The notes beneath the pieces were generated by a model. That model did not search any database. It saw only the letters and a program-made list of their open reading frames with translations, and had not been told where the DNA came from. A stretch of DNA of 64,000 bases. It comes from JBHHYU01 sp046757725. GTDB taxonomy: Bacteria; Desulfobacterota; Binatia; UBA9968. How positions within the stretch are numbered: the first letter of the stretch is position 1; each line of letters opens with the position of its first letter. Positions 1-9,137 of this stretch are shown here, piece after piece. The stretch is from assembly GCA_046757725.1 (NCBI GenBank), contig JBHHYU010000006.1:1-64000 (forward strand), read 5' to 3'. Position numbers and translations under genes: made by a program.

Positions 1-28
1 GCCAGAGAGTTTGGTGCGATGTTTCACA

Positions 29-51
29 GCGGTAGGTAACCGCCCTTTTTT
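29..51 (+). terminator. Possible intrinsic terminator
   Basis: A 5-bp stem GCGGT/ACCGC with a 5-base loop is followed after two C by a run of six T. It would end a gene lying upstream of the window. The stem is short, so the call is moderate. Confidence 0.45.
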
Positions 52-87
52 AGTGCTTGTGCTCTAAGACATCAGGAGAAAAAAGTC

Positions 88-1011
88 ATGGAAAAGGTTC
101 ACTTCCCCTATCGCTCCGAAAGTCATCTTGCTCTGATACACGTTGTGGCGGAGTCGGGGTCATGGGAAAAACACGGGCTTGAAGTGAAATATGAAGATTA
201 TATCCTGCCAGAGGATGCCCACCAAGGAGTAGCCAACGGCAGTGTCGAGTTTGTCAGTGGAAACCATGTTTCAACTTATGCGATGCGCACCCGTGGGGAT
301 AAGTGGGTTTATTTAGGGCAGACGGTTAATCTTTTGAGCCACCGCCTCGCGGTTAAGGCGGATTCTGGTATTTCCAAGGTCTCAGATTTAAGAGGGAAGG
401 TCGTGGGGACCAAGGGAACTCACCCCAGTCTTAACAGTTGGCTCTTTCTTAAGCAACAGGGCTTGGATACGGATAGAGGGGACGTCAAACTCCAGAAGGT
501 TGGGGGAGGAATGTATCCAGCCTGGCAATCGGTTCGGGAGGGAAAGGTGGATGCCGCCTTTGTCACTGTGCCGGAAGATCTGTTCGCACAACGCATGGGG
601 CTCAAGGTCATCGACGTCGAAGGTCTGCCCATGGTATTTTTTAGCACCATTTCAAGTGGATTGTCGTTCGTTGAGAAACATTCAGCGATCGTGGATAGGT
701 TCCTCAGAGGAATGATCGAGGGGATCGCTTTTTTCAAGAACCATAAGGAAGAGTCAGTCAAGATCATCCAGTCAAAATACAAGGGGGACGGTGAGCTGGA
801 TTCTGAGGCAGCTGCGCACCTTTACCATGCACTCGCAGGGGTTTTAGTCTCTAAACTCTATCCCACGCTAAAAGCCATCAGCAATGTATACGAGGAAGCC
901 GTGCGACTGGATAAGGCTGCAGAGAATGTAGAGCCGGTTGCACTGTGGGATTTTCACCACCTCCGCCGGATTGATGACAGCGGGTTTATCGACAAGCTGT
1001 ACGCGGACTGA
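88..1011 (+). CDS. NMT1/THI5-like substrate-binding-fold protein, no signal peptide
   Basis: This 307-residue protein has the layout of type II periplasmic-binding-fold proteins of the NMT1/THI5/SsuA group. It shows a ligand-entry region near the N-terminus, a domain hinge around residues 100-120 (SDLRGKVVGTKG) and a helical C-terminal half. The first residues (MEKVHFPYRSES) are polar and there is no signal peptide or lipobox, so it should stay in the cytoplasm unless the start is wrong; an AGGAG lies just upstream of this ATG. The CCCFC motif of true THI5 pyrimidine synthases is absent. It is a paralogue of the protein at 9138-10076, sharing the C-terminal pattern W-D-F/L-HHLR-IDD-GFID. It may be a cytosolic enzyme of the same fold (4,5-dihydroxyphthalate decarboxylase is one example) rather than a transporter subunit. 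The ligand is unknown. Confidence 0.75.
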   Translation: MEKVHFPYRSESHLALIHVVAESGSWEKHGLEVKYEDYILPEDAHQGVANGSVEFVSGNHVSTYAMRTRGDKWVYLGQTVNLLSHRLAVKADSGISKVSDLRGKVVGTKGTHPSLNSWLFLKQQGLDTDRGDVKLQKVGGGMYPAWQSVREGKVDAAFVTVPEDLFAQRMGLKVIDVEGLPMVFFSTISSGLSFVEKHSAIVDRFLRGMIEGIAFFKNHKEESVKIIQSKYKGDGELDSEAAAHLYHALAGVLVSKLYPTLKAISNVYEEAVRLDKAAENVEPVALWDFHHLRRIDDSGFIDKLYAD

Positions 1012-1199
1012 CACTGATGAAGCATGTAGAGGTTCCCGAGAAATTGGAGGAGACCTTTGGCAGTCGACGTTAACAGGCAAACTCGTACTCGGAGAGGGCC
1101 TGAAGTAAAAAGGGAGAAAGCACCATTAGGAAAAGATATCAGTGAAATGGTCACAGTGGAAATCCGTACCATCGTGGGGTTCCTCCTTTTCGATCTAAT

Positions 1200-2093
1200 C
1201 TATGTTCCCTTTACGGTTTTTCCTCGATCAAAGCGCGAGACCCCACGGCGCTGTTTAGCCCTGTTTTCGGCGATCCGGCGCCATTTTTCCTCATCGGATA
1301 ACATTTCATCGGATGCGGGGACTGTAGCGGTAATTTGGAGCCTGTTTTTATCAGGATCAAAAAAATAGGTACTCTTTTCACCCTCAGGTCGCAGTCCGTC
1401 CTTGGCTCGAGGGTCGCCTTGGTCTGAACCTCCACACTTAGAAATCAGGCGAAACATCTCATCGAAATCCTCTTGCGACACTTCAAAGGCGATGTGGCAT
1501 CCCCTGCCATGTCGGCGAGACCTCTCTGAAAGCTTTGCGACCGGTTTGAGCCCATAAAGTTGACCCTTCGCGAGCTGGAGAAAGTGTTCTCCGAACCACT
1601 CCACCGGTTTTTGCATTCCAAGAGCCTGGGTATAAAACACCAAGGCTTTCTCCAGATCCAGAGTTTCCACCACGATATGGCTGAGATATTCAGGTTGAGG
1701 GGGATTTTCCCTGACACAGATTTCCATCCAGTTCCCATCCGAGTCCAAGAAATAAGCCGACCAAAGAAACGGTGATGGGGGTTCATGGCGGGAGGGGCCA
1801 TGGTAAGGGTATCCTTCCCGCTTGAGTCGATTCAGTATAGAATCAAAACGTTTCTGTGTTACGGCAATGGCTACACGAGGGGCTTGGGTCGGTGACGTTC
1901 CTGCCCGGACACCAGGCAAATGTAGCCCGATAATGTTTTCTCCCGCGAGGACATAGGTCTGGCGCGGTGAACCATCGAGGTTTTTTCTTCTCGTTTTTAA
2001 GCGTAGACCCAGCCAGTCCATGTAGAGCGCCTCGGCCCGCGGAAGATCTACTACGGGAACGGCTACGTGATCTATCGTTTCGACTCCAATCAT
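1200..2093 (-). CDS. Two-domain VOC (glyoxalase/extradiol dioxygenase) family protein
   Basis: The 297 residues form two vicinal-oxygen-chelate repeats, roughly 5-128 and 136-256, the size and layout of type I extradiol ring-cleavage dioxygenases. Candidate metal ligands in the first repeat are His9 and Glu124. The second repeat has His139 and His200, but the expected Glu is Gln253, so a classical 2-His-1-carboxylate iron site in the C-terminal repeat looks incomplete. The last 40 residues are a charged tail. The start is fixed by an AAGGAGG six bases before the ATG. It is last in a minus-strand run after the OCD-like gene (47-base gap), suggesting a role in breakdown of the compound handled by that cluster. 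Substrate and even activity are uncertain. Confidence 0.8.
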   Translation of the reverse strand: MIGVETIDHVAVPVVDLPRAEALYMDWLGLRLKTRRKNLDGSPRQTYVLAGENIIGLHLPGVRAGTSPTQAPRVAIAVTQKRFDSILNRLKREGYPYHGPSRHEPPSPFLWSAYFLDSDGNWMEICVRENPPQPEYLSHIVVETLDLEKALVFYTQALGMQKPVEWFGEHFLQLAKGQLYGLKPVAKLSERSRRHGRGCHIAFEVSQEDFDEMFRLISKCGGSDQGDPRAKDGLRPEGEKSTYFFDPDKNRLQITATVPASDEMLSDEEKWRRIAENRAKQRRGVSRFDRGKTVKGT

Positions 2094-2140
2094 ATGATTC
2101 CTCCTTAGGCAACTTGTTTACACTTTAACCGGTTCGTCAC

Positions 2141-3136
2141 TCAGGCTGGCAGGAAAGTTCCTAGTCCTTGCTCCTTTGCCTTGCGAAACACATATGCAGC
2201 TATAGCAACGTCATAAATCCCGCAGCCGGGGTTTAAGTAGGCAATGATTTCGTCCTCTGATGTTCTGCCTGGTTTTCTCTGCATGATAATATCGCCAATC
2301 TCGAGCGAAAGGTCGGCCTCCTTTATTTCTCCGGAGGAGAGAAGGTCCGTGATTGCTTGATACGGTGGTGTATGCGAAAAAACTTCTTCCCTTAAACCCA
2401 CAACTATTCGTTTAGCGCATCTGATAGTACTCACGTCCAGCTCTTCTGGAGTATTACAGATTATGGTACATCCCGGAGTAAGCCACTCGCCTTTAAGAAC
2501 AGGGCCAGTCGTTGTATTTGTTGCCGTTACGATAACATGTGAGTTGCTCACCACGGGTTCAGCACTTGCATAGTCTGAGACTTGGATCTGCAATTTCTGC
2601 TCCATAGTTCTGGCATAGTCCTTCCGGTGACCGGGGGTTGGACTAAACACCTTTATATTTCTAATCGGTCTGACCGCGCAGACGGCTCGTGTGGCCCACT
2701 GGGCAATGCGGCCCGAACCAATGATTCCTAGCGTAGTCGATTCCACCCGAGAGAGATATTTTGCTGCTACACCGTCAGGTGCCCCGCTTCGTAGACCGTG
2801 GATCAGAAAATCCGAGATCATAGCCTTCAATTTCATGGTTTCAAAATCGAAGAAGACCAGTAAACCGCCGCCGCTACCTTTTTCGCGTGCTTTTTTTGCA
2901 CCGACTCTAAGGCCGGCACCCCATCCGGCAAGGATCGCAGGTAGAATTCGTAAGTTTTGTTTCCACGGTCGACCCTGTCCTTTTCCAGAAACAGAAGGAT
3001 AAACCAACCGAGTTCTCGGGGTATAAACACCTTGCTCTGCAGCTAACAACTTGTGAGCCTCTTCGAAGAGATCGAGAACTTCTCTCATCTTGATGTCAAG
3101 CCGGGTCGTGTCCTCGTAAGAAAGGTAGAGAGGCAT
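2141..3136 (-). CDS. Ornithine cyclodeaminase / mu-crystallin family NAD(P)-dependent enzyme
   Basis: The 331-residue length and order of parts match the ornithine cyclodeaminase/mu-crystallin family: an N-terminal dimerisation and substrate part with a conserved K-A-type segment (LKAMISD near 103-109), an arginine-led helix (LRSGAPDGVAAKYL near 115), and a Rossmann fold beginning GIIGSGRIAQ at 137-146. Family members deaminate or reduce ornithine, lysine, alanine and ketimine-like substrates with NAD(P). It starts 14 bases after the binding-protein gene upstream, so the two are probably co-transcribed. The family name is secure, the substrate is not. Confidence 0.85.
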   Translation of the reverse strand: MPLYLSYEDTTRLDIKMREVLDLFEEAHKLLAAEQGVYTPRTRLVYPSVSGKGQGRPWKQNLRILPAILAGWGAGLRVGAKKAREKGSGGGLLVFFDFETMKLKAMISDFLIHGLRSGAPDGVAAKYLSRVESTTLGIIGSGRIAQWATRAVCAVRPIRNIKVFSPTPGHRKDYARTMEQKLQIQVSDYASAEPVVSNSHVIVTATNTTTGPVLKGEWLTPGCTIICNTPEELDVSTIRCAKRIVVGLREEVFSHTPPYQAITDLLSSGEIKEADLSLEIGDIIMQRKPGRTSEDEIIAYLNPGCGIYDVAIAAYVFRKAKEQGLGTFLPA

Positions 3137-3150
3137 AGTAACCTGATTTA

Positions 3151-4245
3151 TTACCTTGACTTTCTCACGAGGGTTTTGATGTAGAGTCGATCATATTTTT
3201 CATCCAGTTCAGGATCGTAGTTGCCTGGCGACTGAACCACAAACTTCTTCTTGGCTCGGATTTCTCTGTATCGCTTGGCAAGCTCCTGCGATACGATCTT
3301 CACTCCTCTCCGGACCGGGACATTCTTCTCCTTAGCCAACTCCTCCTGCCCATCCTTCCCAATGATGAGATCATAGAGCAGGATCGCCGCATTGGGATGA
3401 GGAGATCTCTTGGGCAAAGCTGCCGAAGTAATCGAGAAAATCGTAGGATCGAGGAGGGCATATTCCACAGGGGCCCCTTGCCCTTTCAGCTCAACGACGT
3501 TGTCGGCGTTGATATCCAGAGTTCCTAGCGTCTCCCCGGCCAAAATGAGCTGAGTCCTTGCAGTTCTTCCCCGGAAGAGCAGGAGTTTCTGGGCAGCCAA
3601 CCGGCGATGGAACTCCTCTGCTTTTTCCCAACCCATTCGCTCGACGAGCACTCGAGTCCAACGGCCCGGATTGGTATCGACAGAAAGCTGGCCTTTCCAG
3701 AAGGGGTCGAGGAGGTCCTCATACCTTTTTGGAACCTTGTCCGGCGGCACTCTCTTTGCATGATAGGTGAATGTGACTATTGACACCCTTGAGCCTGTCC
3801 ATAGCCCCTCCTTATCCATGAACTCAACGGGAATCGCTTTCCGCTCAGGTGAGAGATATCGGGTAACCATTCCGTTTTCTCTAATGATTGGCCCCAAGGT
3901 GCTGGTCCCCGCCCAGTAGACATCGGCTAGAAACTTACCGCTCTTAAATTCAAGCAAGGAAACCTTGAAAAGCTGTGAACCTCCCTTTTTGAGATAGCGA
4001 ATTTTTATAAAAGGGTATTTTTTGCTGAAGAGTCTTGAGATGGCCTTAACCTCGTCAAAGCCCGAGGAGGAATAGAGCAATACCTCACCTTCCTTCTTGG
4101 CCCCTTTGATGAGTTGCTCGTGTCGCTGTGTGGGAGACAACAGACTTATGGATTTGAGAACGTCCTCGGTGCCCCCCCGGCCGGTCTGGGGTAGGCCGAA
4201 TAGAAAAACTAGAACCCCTATTATCCATTTGTCCATCTTGTTCAT
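3151..4245 (-). CDS. Iron-type ABC transporter periplasmic binding protein (family 1 SBP)
   Basis: This is an extracellular solute-binding protein of the FbpA/FutA-like group. An N-terminal signal segment (basic MNKMDKW, then a hydrophobic stretch to about residue 20) is followed by a mature domain with typical elements such as EGEVLLYSSSG, KYPFIKIRYLKKG, KRYEDLLDPFWKGQLSVD and LTP-like hinge regions. ATG at 4245 is preferred over GTG at 4248 because GGAGG then sits six bases upstream. It lies 25 bases behind the fused permease gene, its expected partner. Iron is the usual ligand of the family, but many relatives bind other ligands (thiamine, polyamines, phosphonates). Confidence 0.85.
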   Translation of the reverse strand: MNKMDKWIIGVLVFLFGLPQTGRGGTEDVLKSISLLSPTQRHEQLIKGAKKEGEVLLYSSSGFDEVKAISRLFSKKYPFIKIRYLKKGGSQLFKVSLLEFKSGKFLADVYWAGTSTLGPIIRENGMVTRYLSPERKAIPVEFMDKEGLWTGSRVSIVTFTYHAKRVPPDKVPKRYEDLLDPFWKGQLSVDTNPGRWTRVLVERMGWEKAEEFHRRLAAQKLLLFRGRTARTQLILAGETLGTLDINADNVVELKGQGAPVEYALLDPTIFSITSAALPKRSPHPNAAILLYDLIIGKDGQEELAKEKNVPVRRGVKIVSQELAKRYREIRAKKKFVVQSPGNYDPELDEKYDRLYIKTLVRKSR

Positions 4246-4270
4246 CACTCTCCTCCTTTATCGTTTCTTT

Positions 4271-5977
4271 TCAACCACCTGAGGAAGTCAGTCCTAACCC
4301 CAATCGATGTCTTGTGAATCTCCATGCTAGTGTTACACACGTAATAAGGACTATGGTAGCAACGCCGAGGGACGCCACCTTTGGATACTGTCCGGATTCA
4401 AAAAGATCAAAAATGAGTACCGGCAAAAGTTCAGTCCCAGCGTGACTTAAGAGAATAGGTAGGGACAGGGCCTTAAAGGTTATGGTCAATGTCATAGCGA
4501 AGCTCACAAAAAGGCCAGGGATCAGAAGGGGCAAGATCACGCGAACAAAGGTATGCAGAAAGCTTGCCCCACAAACTTCCGACGCCTCTTCGAGTTCCTT
4601 GTGTACCTGCATCATGACAGCGGAACATATCCGCACCGACACCGGCAATCGTTTCGTAACGTAGGCAATCGTTAAGATCCAAAGAGTGGCGTATACCGGG
4701 ATAGGCACAGTCAAATAGAACCAGATGAGTGCTAATCCCAGGACCATACTCGGATAGGCAGTCCCGGAGAAAGCTAAGCCATCCAGAAGTTTCCGGCCAG
4801 GTATTTTCGTCCGTGTTACAACCCACGCGACTACGGAGGCGAAAAGGGTTGCCAATCCCGCCGCGGAAAGTCCAACGATGAAATTGTTTTTCAACGACGA
4901 GAGTATCAAGTTATCTCTCGCCAGCCAATAGAAGTTTTCAAGCGTGATTGCCCGGGCCATCTCCCAAGAGGGTGGCCCGTACCAGGGTAAGAACGAAGTC
5001 CAGGTCAAGACCATCAGCGGCAAGTAAACCGTAACGGTCAGGGTAAGCAGGGCGCTAGCTATGGCGGGAAGCCGCCAAGCTCCTAGGCCAATGATCCTTG
5101 GGCGGAAACCTTTTCCTGAAATCACCGCAAATCTTTCTGAGAATCGCGTACTTTTAAAGTACAAAAAAAGTCCCACTATGGCTACGAGCAAGTAGAACAT
5201 AGAGAAGGTGGCTGCCATATTAAAATCCGTTGGCGGCCGGCGTACAGAGAGGTAGATTTCCGTAGATAGGACGCGTACGCCAACGGGAATGCCGAGCAAA
5301 GCTGGAACCTCAAAATCCTCCAGGCCGCGGATAAAGATCAGAAGCCATACAGCGAACGCAGCGGGGAGCATTAATCTCAGGGTGACGCGGAAAAAAGTCG
5401 TAATCATACCGGCTCCGGCAATGATCGATGCTTCCTCCAGAGCTGGATCCATGGAGCGAAAGGCGGCAGCCATAAACAAGAACGGCGTGTAAAAGTCATC
5501 AATACCGGAAACCGATATCATGCCCAACATCCCATAGGCGTCGAGAGGTCCCTCGGTAAATCCGAATAGATCCCTCAGGTACACATTGATAAGGCCTGCC
5601 TTAGGGGAGATTAGCAGGATCCAGGATATCGTGAACAAGACGCCCGGGATCATCATGGCGGTGACAACCGAACTGTAGACAAGACCCTTTAGAGGGATAT
5701 CGGTGCGCTCTGTGAGCCAGGCCAGGTAGGTTCCTATCGTAAAGGACATAACTCCCGATCCAATCGCATAGACGAGGGTATTTAGGATCGTCGAGTACAG
5801 GGCGGAGTTGCCAAAGGCCTCAACGTAGTTTTGTGAGGTGAGGGGAGTCCAACTTCCAGGCAGGCCGCTCTGCAGGCTGCCCATGATCATTACAAGTATA
5901 GGGATGATGGTTAAGTAAATAATGATGAGGACCACAGAGAATAGGAAAACTGAATCCCAGTTTAATAGCTTTCTCAT
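4271..5977 (-). CDS. ABC transporter permease, tandem-duplicated (FbpB/ThiP-like)
   Basis: A 568-residue inner-membrane protein with about twelve hydrophobic segments made of two homologous permease halves. Each half has an EAA cytoplasmic loop that contacts an ATPase: EEASIIAGAGMITTFF in the first half and EEASEVCGASFLHTF in the second. Single-chain double permeases are typical of ferric-iron and thiamine importers (FbpB, ThiP). No ATP-binding subunit is found next to it, although both EAA loops look intact, so a shared or distant ATPase must be used. It is the first gene of the minus-strand run permease, binding protein, OCD-like, VOC. Confidence 0.85.
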   Translation of the reverse strand: MRKLLNWDSVFLFSVVLIIIYLTIIPILVMIMGSLQSGLPGSWTPLTSQNYVEAFGNSALYSTILNTLVYAIGSGVMSFTIGTYLAWLTERTDIPLKGLVYSSVVTAMMIPGVLFTISWILLISPKAGLINVYLRDLFGFTEGPLDAYGMLGMISVSGIDDFYTPFLFMAAAFRSMDPALEEASIIAGAGMITTFFRVTLRLMLPAAFAVWLLIFIRGLEDFEVPALLGIPVGVRVLSTEIYLSVRRPPTDFNMAATFSMFYLLVAIVGLFLYFKSTRFSERFAVISGKGFRPRIIGLGAWRLPAIASALLTLTVTVYLPLMVLTWTSFLPWYGPPSWEMARAITLENFYWLARDNLILSSLKNNFIVGLSAAGLATLFASVVAWVVTRTKIPGRKLLDGLAFSGTAYPSMVLGLALIWFYLTVPIPVYATLWILTIAYVTKRLPVSVRICSAVMMQVHKELEEASEVCGASFLHTFVRVILPLLIPGLFVSFAMTLTITFKALSLPILLSHAGTELLPVLIFDLFESGQYPKVASLGVATIVLITCVTLAWRFTRHRLGLGLTSSGG

Positions 5978-6270
5978 GGGGACCTTAATCTACTCATGAA
6001 TCCATAACTGATACGAAGGTCTCTGGAAAGTCAGGTGTCTGTTCGGCCGAGATGGCTCATTCAAGGGTCTATGAAGCCTCTAGGAGAATTTAGCCGGCAT
6101 ATCTGTGTGTTGTTTTTACGCAAGTCTTCCCCGTACATTGTAGGGAGGCATCCTCACTTGGTAAATGAGAACCTGTCCTCGTTCTTGCCTAATGTTATGA
6201 CGCGATAGGAGTCGCTTGAAGTTTTTATCTCGGCCTCCTCTGAATGGATTACCGTAGCATCCTTGTAGGG

Positions 6271-7491
6271 TCATGCACCGGCTACCGCGAGATCATGGGG
6301 CCTTTTTCCAAGTCTACGGCCACCTTTGGTCGTGACGACCACCGTGTCACCCCAAGTACAAATGCAATTGCCGTCTGCCGATATCGCCGAGGGCTTGAAA
6401 ATGAAGACCATATTTTCCTGCAGGGCTACGCCGAGCTGTTTTGGGCTCCGTGCGTGACCTGTAATGATGGGGCCATCGTCGCCGGCGCCACGACCATGCA
6501 TGGTAAGCTTTGCTTTAGCACCGGCGGCAGGGCCTGATTTCGGCGCCGCCTTTTCAACGGCCACGTGTATAAGCTCTGCTAATTCCCCTACGGTGACACC
6601 TGGTTTTAATGCTTGCTGGACATGATTGAACATCGCACGCTGCACTTTTATCAGTTCCTTGTGGACACGATCGGCCACCTCAACAAATACCGGCTGCACG
6701 CCCTGAGCCCGGTAGCCGATCCATGATGCCTCCACCTCGTTGATGATGAGGTCACCTGTCTCAAGAATACGCATGCTGGGTCGTGTAAGAGTCCTCTTGG
6801 GATTCTTTCCGGAAACCCAGTTGCAGTGCACGGGCATCTCCGAACCATGACGCATAAGAGCATATTGAGTAGCCGCCCAGACCTCCCAATCCTTAACTCC
6901 TGGCCGGGCCGCTTCAATTTCGGCCCGGTAGGCGAGTTCGACGATTTCCATGGATCTCGCCAGAACCGCAATCTCTTCTTGACTCTTTACATACCGAACT
7001 TCCGTAAGGATAGGTGTGGCATCCACGAGTTCAGCGTGCGGAAAGGCCTCGTGAATCTGCTTCCAAGTACCATAGAGTATTGTCCCTTCGGGTGTCCGTG
7101 TCCCTTCAACCTGCCCGAGACCTATAATGCCGATGCGGCGGTGCTCGACCTTGAGCTCCCTCAACCGTTCCACGACAATGCGTCCATAGTTACGCCGGGC
7201 CTCACGCACATCACGGGTCCACTCCTGGACTGTAGGCCAACGCGGGGCAGCGGAGGTAGCGATGGCAGTTACATCTCCTTCCAAAGGAAAGACAGCGGCA
7301 ATGTCGGCGTCTCCTCCGCCTCCACAGTGAGTGAGATAACGGCTGTTCGACTGGAAGTCGGTGGAATGGCCCGTGTTCTGAGGTGCGACGATGACGTCAA
7401 TTTCTTGCCGGCGCATGAGCTCGCGCACAGCCTTCCATCTTCGATCTCGTTCGGCAAGGGAAAAACGGGGATAGGGGTAGAGTTCAGCCAT
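6271..7491 (-). CDS. M24-fold (aminopeptidase P/creatinase-like) protein with altered metal site
   Basis: The 406 residues show the creatinase N-domain (about 10-165) followed by a pita-bread M24 domain (about 175-395). ATG 7491 is chosen over the upstream in-frame TTG because GGAGG lies five bases before it. When aligned by eye with aminopeptidase P, the five ligands Asp, Asp, His, Glu, Glu read Glu252, Gln263, His332, Lys366 and Gly381 here. Only the His is kept and the usual EPG becomes KPS. It is therefore unlikely to be a two-metal peptidase. It could be a metal-free C-N hydrolase, as creatinase is, or a non-catalytic protein. It sits between the transporter genes and a bicupin gene. The family is secure, the reaction unknown. 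Confidence 0.8.
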   Translation of the reverse strand: MAELYPYPRFSLAERDRRWKAVRELMRRQEIDVIVAPQNTGHSTDFQSNSRYLTHCGGGGDADIAAVFPLEGDVTAIATSAAPRWPTVQEWTRDVREARRNYGRIVVERLRELKVEHRRIGIIGLGQVEGTRTPEGTILYGTWKQIHEAFPHAELVDATPILTEVRYVKSQEEIAVLARSMEIVELAYRAEIEAARPGVKDWEVWAATQYALMRHGSEMPVHCNWVSGKNPKRTLTRPSMRILETGDLIINEVEASWIGYRAQGVQPVFVEVADRVHKELIKVQRAMFNHVQQALKPGVTVGELAELIHVAVEKAAPKSGPAAGAKAKLTMHGRGAGDDGPIITGHARSPKQLGVALQENMVFIFKPSAISADGNCICTWGDTVVVTTKGGRRLGKRPHDLAVAGA

Positions 7492-7514
7492 AATGCCCTC
7501 CAGACCTTGCAAGG

Positions 7515-7782
7515 TCAACGCGGTACGCTAAATTCTAAGAAGTTTCCACTCGGATCTTTAAAGTAGGGTGAGGCTGTAATCGGCAACGATGTTGAATATA
7601 GCACTGATCCCTATGCCGCGTCCCTGGCGCCATATCGTCCTTTCCTTCACCCCAGGGCTTTGGCCCAGCGTAATGTACCGTGCACCAGGCGACCCGACAA
7701 TCGCCAGGTAGGCCAATGTCTCCGGGGTGAAGTCTTTTGCCCATTCGAGGTCAAGGCACTCCTGCACCGCATAGCCTATCGG
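7515..7782 (-). pseudogene. Decayed VOC/glyoxalase-family gene remnant
   Basis: Minus-strand frame 7558-7782 reads LDLEWAKDFTPETL, then SPGARYITL, then a stop. A neighbouring frame carries on with PYFKDPSGNFLEFSVPR to a stop at 7515. Together these are the middle and C-terminal signature of a VOC domain (normally DLERAKxFYxETLG ... YFxDPxGNxLEL). The beginning with its first His is missing, an in-frame stop precedes the fragment, and a frameshift separates the two parts. The sequence is best read as a broken, shortened gene between the bicupin and M24 genes. Confidence 0.65.
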
Positions 7783-7877
7783 CTAGAGAATGGCTTTTAG
7801 TGGGGTTTTACAAGGAGATCGTTTCACCCCACGAGGCGCTTAAAACAACACAAAACTAAGAAGTTCCTTCCTCCGAA

Positions 7878-8948
7878 TTAACCCCCCATTTGCCGGATTT
7901 TTATGCCGTTTTTTTGCAATTCCTCTTTGTAGGTCTTGTAAATAGCAGGGTCTTCATCCTTGTATTCGATCTGTTCGGCTGCATCGAGCTTGTTTCCGCC
8001 CTGCATGCCGATCTTAAGCCGATGTTCCGGACTACCACCACGTCGCAAGGCCAGGTATCGAGCGGGGTCCCTGCCTGTGTTGAAGTGCTGGTGGTACCAC
8101 CACTCGGGGGGCGCGAACATGCTTCCCTCCTTCCAGTCTACGCGTACGCGATCCTTCCCCTCTTGCCAAAGAAGGGAATACCCGCTCCCACGCAGGATGA
8201 TAACGTGAGCCCCCGGCCCATGTCGGTGACCCTTCTTGTAGGTACCGACCTCGAATTCTGAGAGGTGGGCGGCCATGGTATGATCACTCATTGAAAGGTG
8301 GAACGATTTTGCGCCTATCCCGCGTCGTTTCCATTGCATTAACTGGAACTCAAGGGTGTCTGGAATGAAGTTGACCCTGGCAACACGTCCCCCCAGATAC
8401 GCTGGCTCGGGCGAAAAAAAATCCTCCTGCCCTTTGTAGCGATCGTCAAAGACAAATGGATTGTCAAATACGTACTTTTCATTGTGATATAGACTAAGAG
8501 TGAGAGGGGCATTGCTGACCATCAACAAACGAGCGGGATGTTGCGGGTCGGAGTTTTGGTGCTGGTAGCGTACATTCAGTGGAGGTCCAAAAAGGGAGCC
8601 CCTTTTCCATGCAAGGGCTCGTGTCGGATAACCGTTCTGTTCAAAAGTCGTCTTGCCGTGCCCAGCCACCACGAAGACCCATGTCTCAAATAGATGTCTC
8701 ACTGCTTTGAGGGTTTTGCCAGGGGGAATCTCTAGAATCGCTGCAGCCGTGATATGGGGGTCTGCCAGGTTGATAAAAGCCCCATTGCCACCGAATCGAT
8801 GCCATGGCTCCAGCTTTACTTTCTCCAGGTTGTCCACGTGGAAGACCTTATAGATAGGGATGCCTTCTTGTTGTTGCCAGGTGTCATAGAAGGCCTCGCC
8901 GCGTACAAATGCGCGCTCAGTCATCTTTTTATTAGGATCGCTTGGCAT
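7878..8948 (-). CDS. Bicupin protein, gentisate-dioxygenase-like layout
   Basis: The 356 residues contain two cupin barrels. The second has a full cupin motif, G-H241-R-H243-G with H248 and a later His near 286-288. The first is reduced (RHLFE with H85 and E88, then H130). Length and two-barrel order resemble gentisate 1,2-dioxygenase and related iron dioxygenases, but only the second barrel looks able to hold a metal in the usual way. The C-terminal 50 residues are charged and helical. GAGG five bases upstream supports the ATG. It may act in aromatic ring cleavage with the VOC protein of the same block, which is inference from neighbours. Confidence 0.75.
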   Translation of the reverse strand: MPSDPNKKMTERAFVRGEAFYDTWQQQEGIPIYKVFHVDNLEKVKLEPWHRFGGNGAFINLADPHITAAAILEIPPGKTLKAVRHLFETWVFVVAGHGKTTFEQNGYPTRALAWKRGSLFGPPLNVRYQHQNSDPQHPARLLMVSNAPLTLSLYHNEKYVFDNPFVFDDRYKGQEDFFSPEPAYLGGRVARVNFIPDTLEFQLMQWKRRGIGAKSFHLSMSDHTMAAHLSEFEVGTYKKGHRHGPGAHVIILRGSGYSLLWQEGKDRVRVDWKEGSMFAPPEWWYHQHFNTGRDPARYLALRRGGSPEHRLKIGMQGGNKLDAAEQIEYKDEDPAIYKTYKEELQKNGIKIRQMGG

Positions 8949-9137
8949 GGATGCCTCTTCAGCCTAGATTTTGGTCTTATCGGCCCCGCACCACGGGAAA
9001 GTGCTTTCTCTTCGTCAGTCTTCTTTGCTGTAGTGAATCTGCGCATGGTCTTCATTGGTTGTAAAGAGTATCCCGGCTATCTCTTGGCCTTTTCCACATC
9101 CTTGTCAAAATAATGGGTTGAGATTAGGGTGCCAACG

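Noticed and set aside
88..1011. Calling the NMT1-like proteins true THI5 thiamine enzymes
   Set aside because: The CCCFC motif of THI5 pyrimidine synthases is missing and no thiamine genes are nearby.
1057..1368. Plus-strand frame after the first gene, with GGAGGAG before a TTG
   Set aside because: Its second half is antisense to the VOC gene and the first part shows no recognisable motif. It is probably chance.
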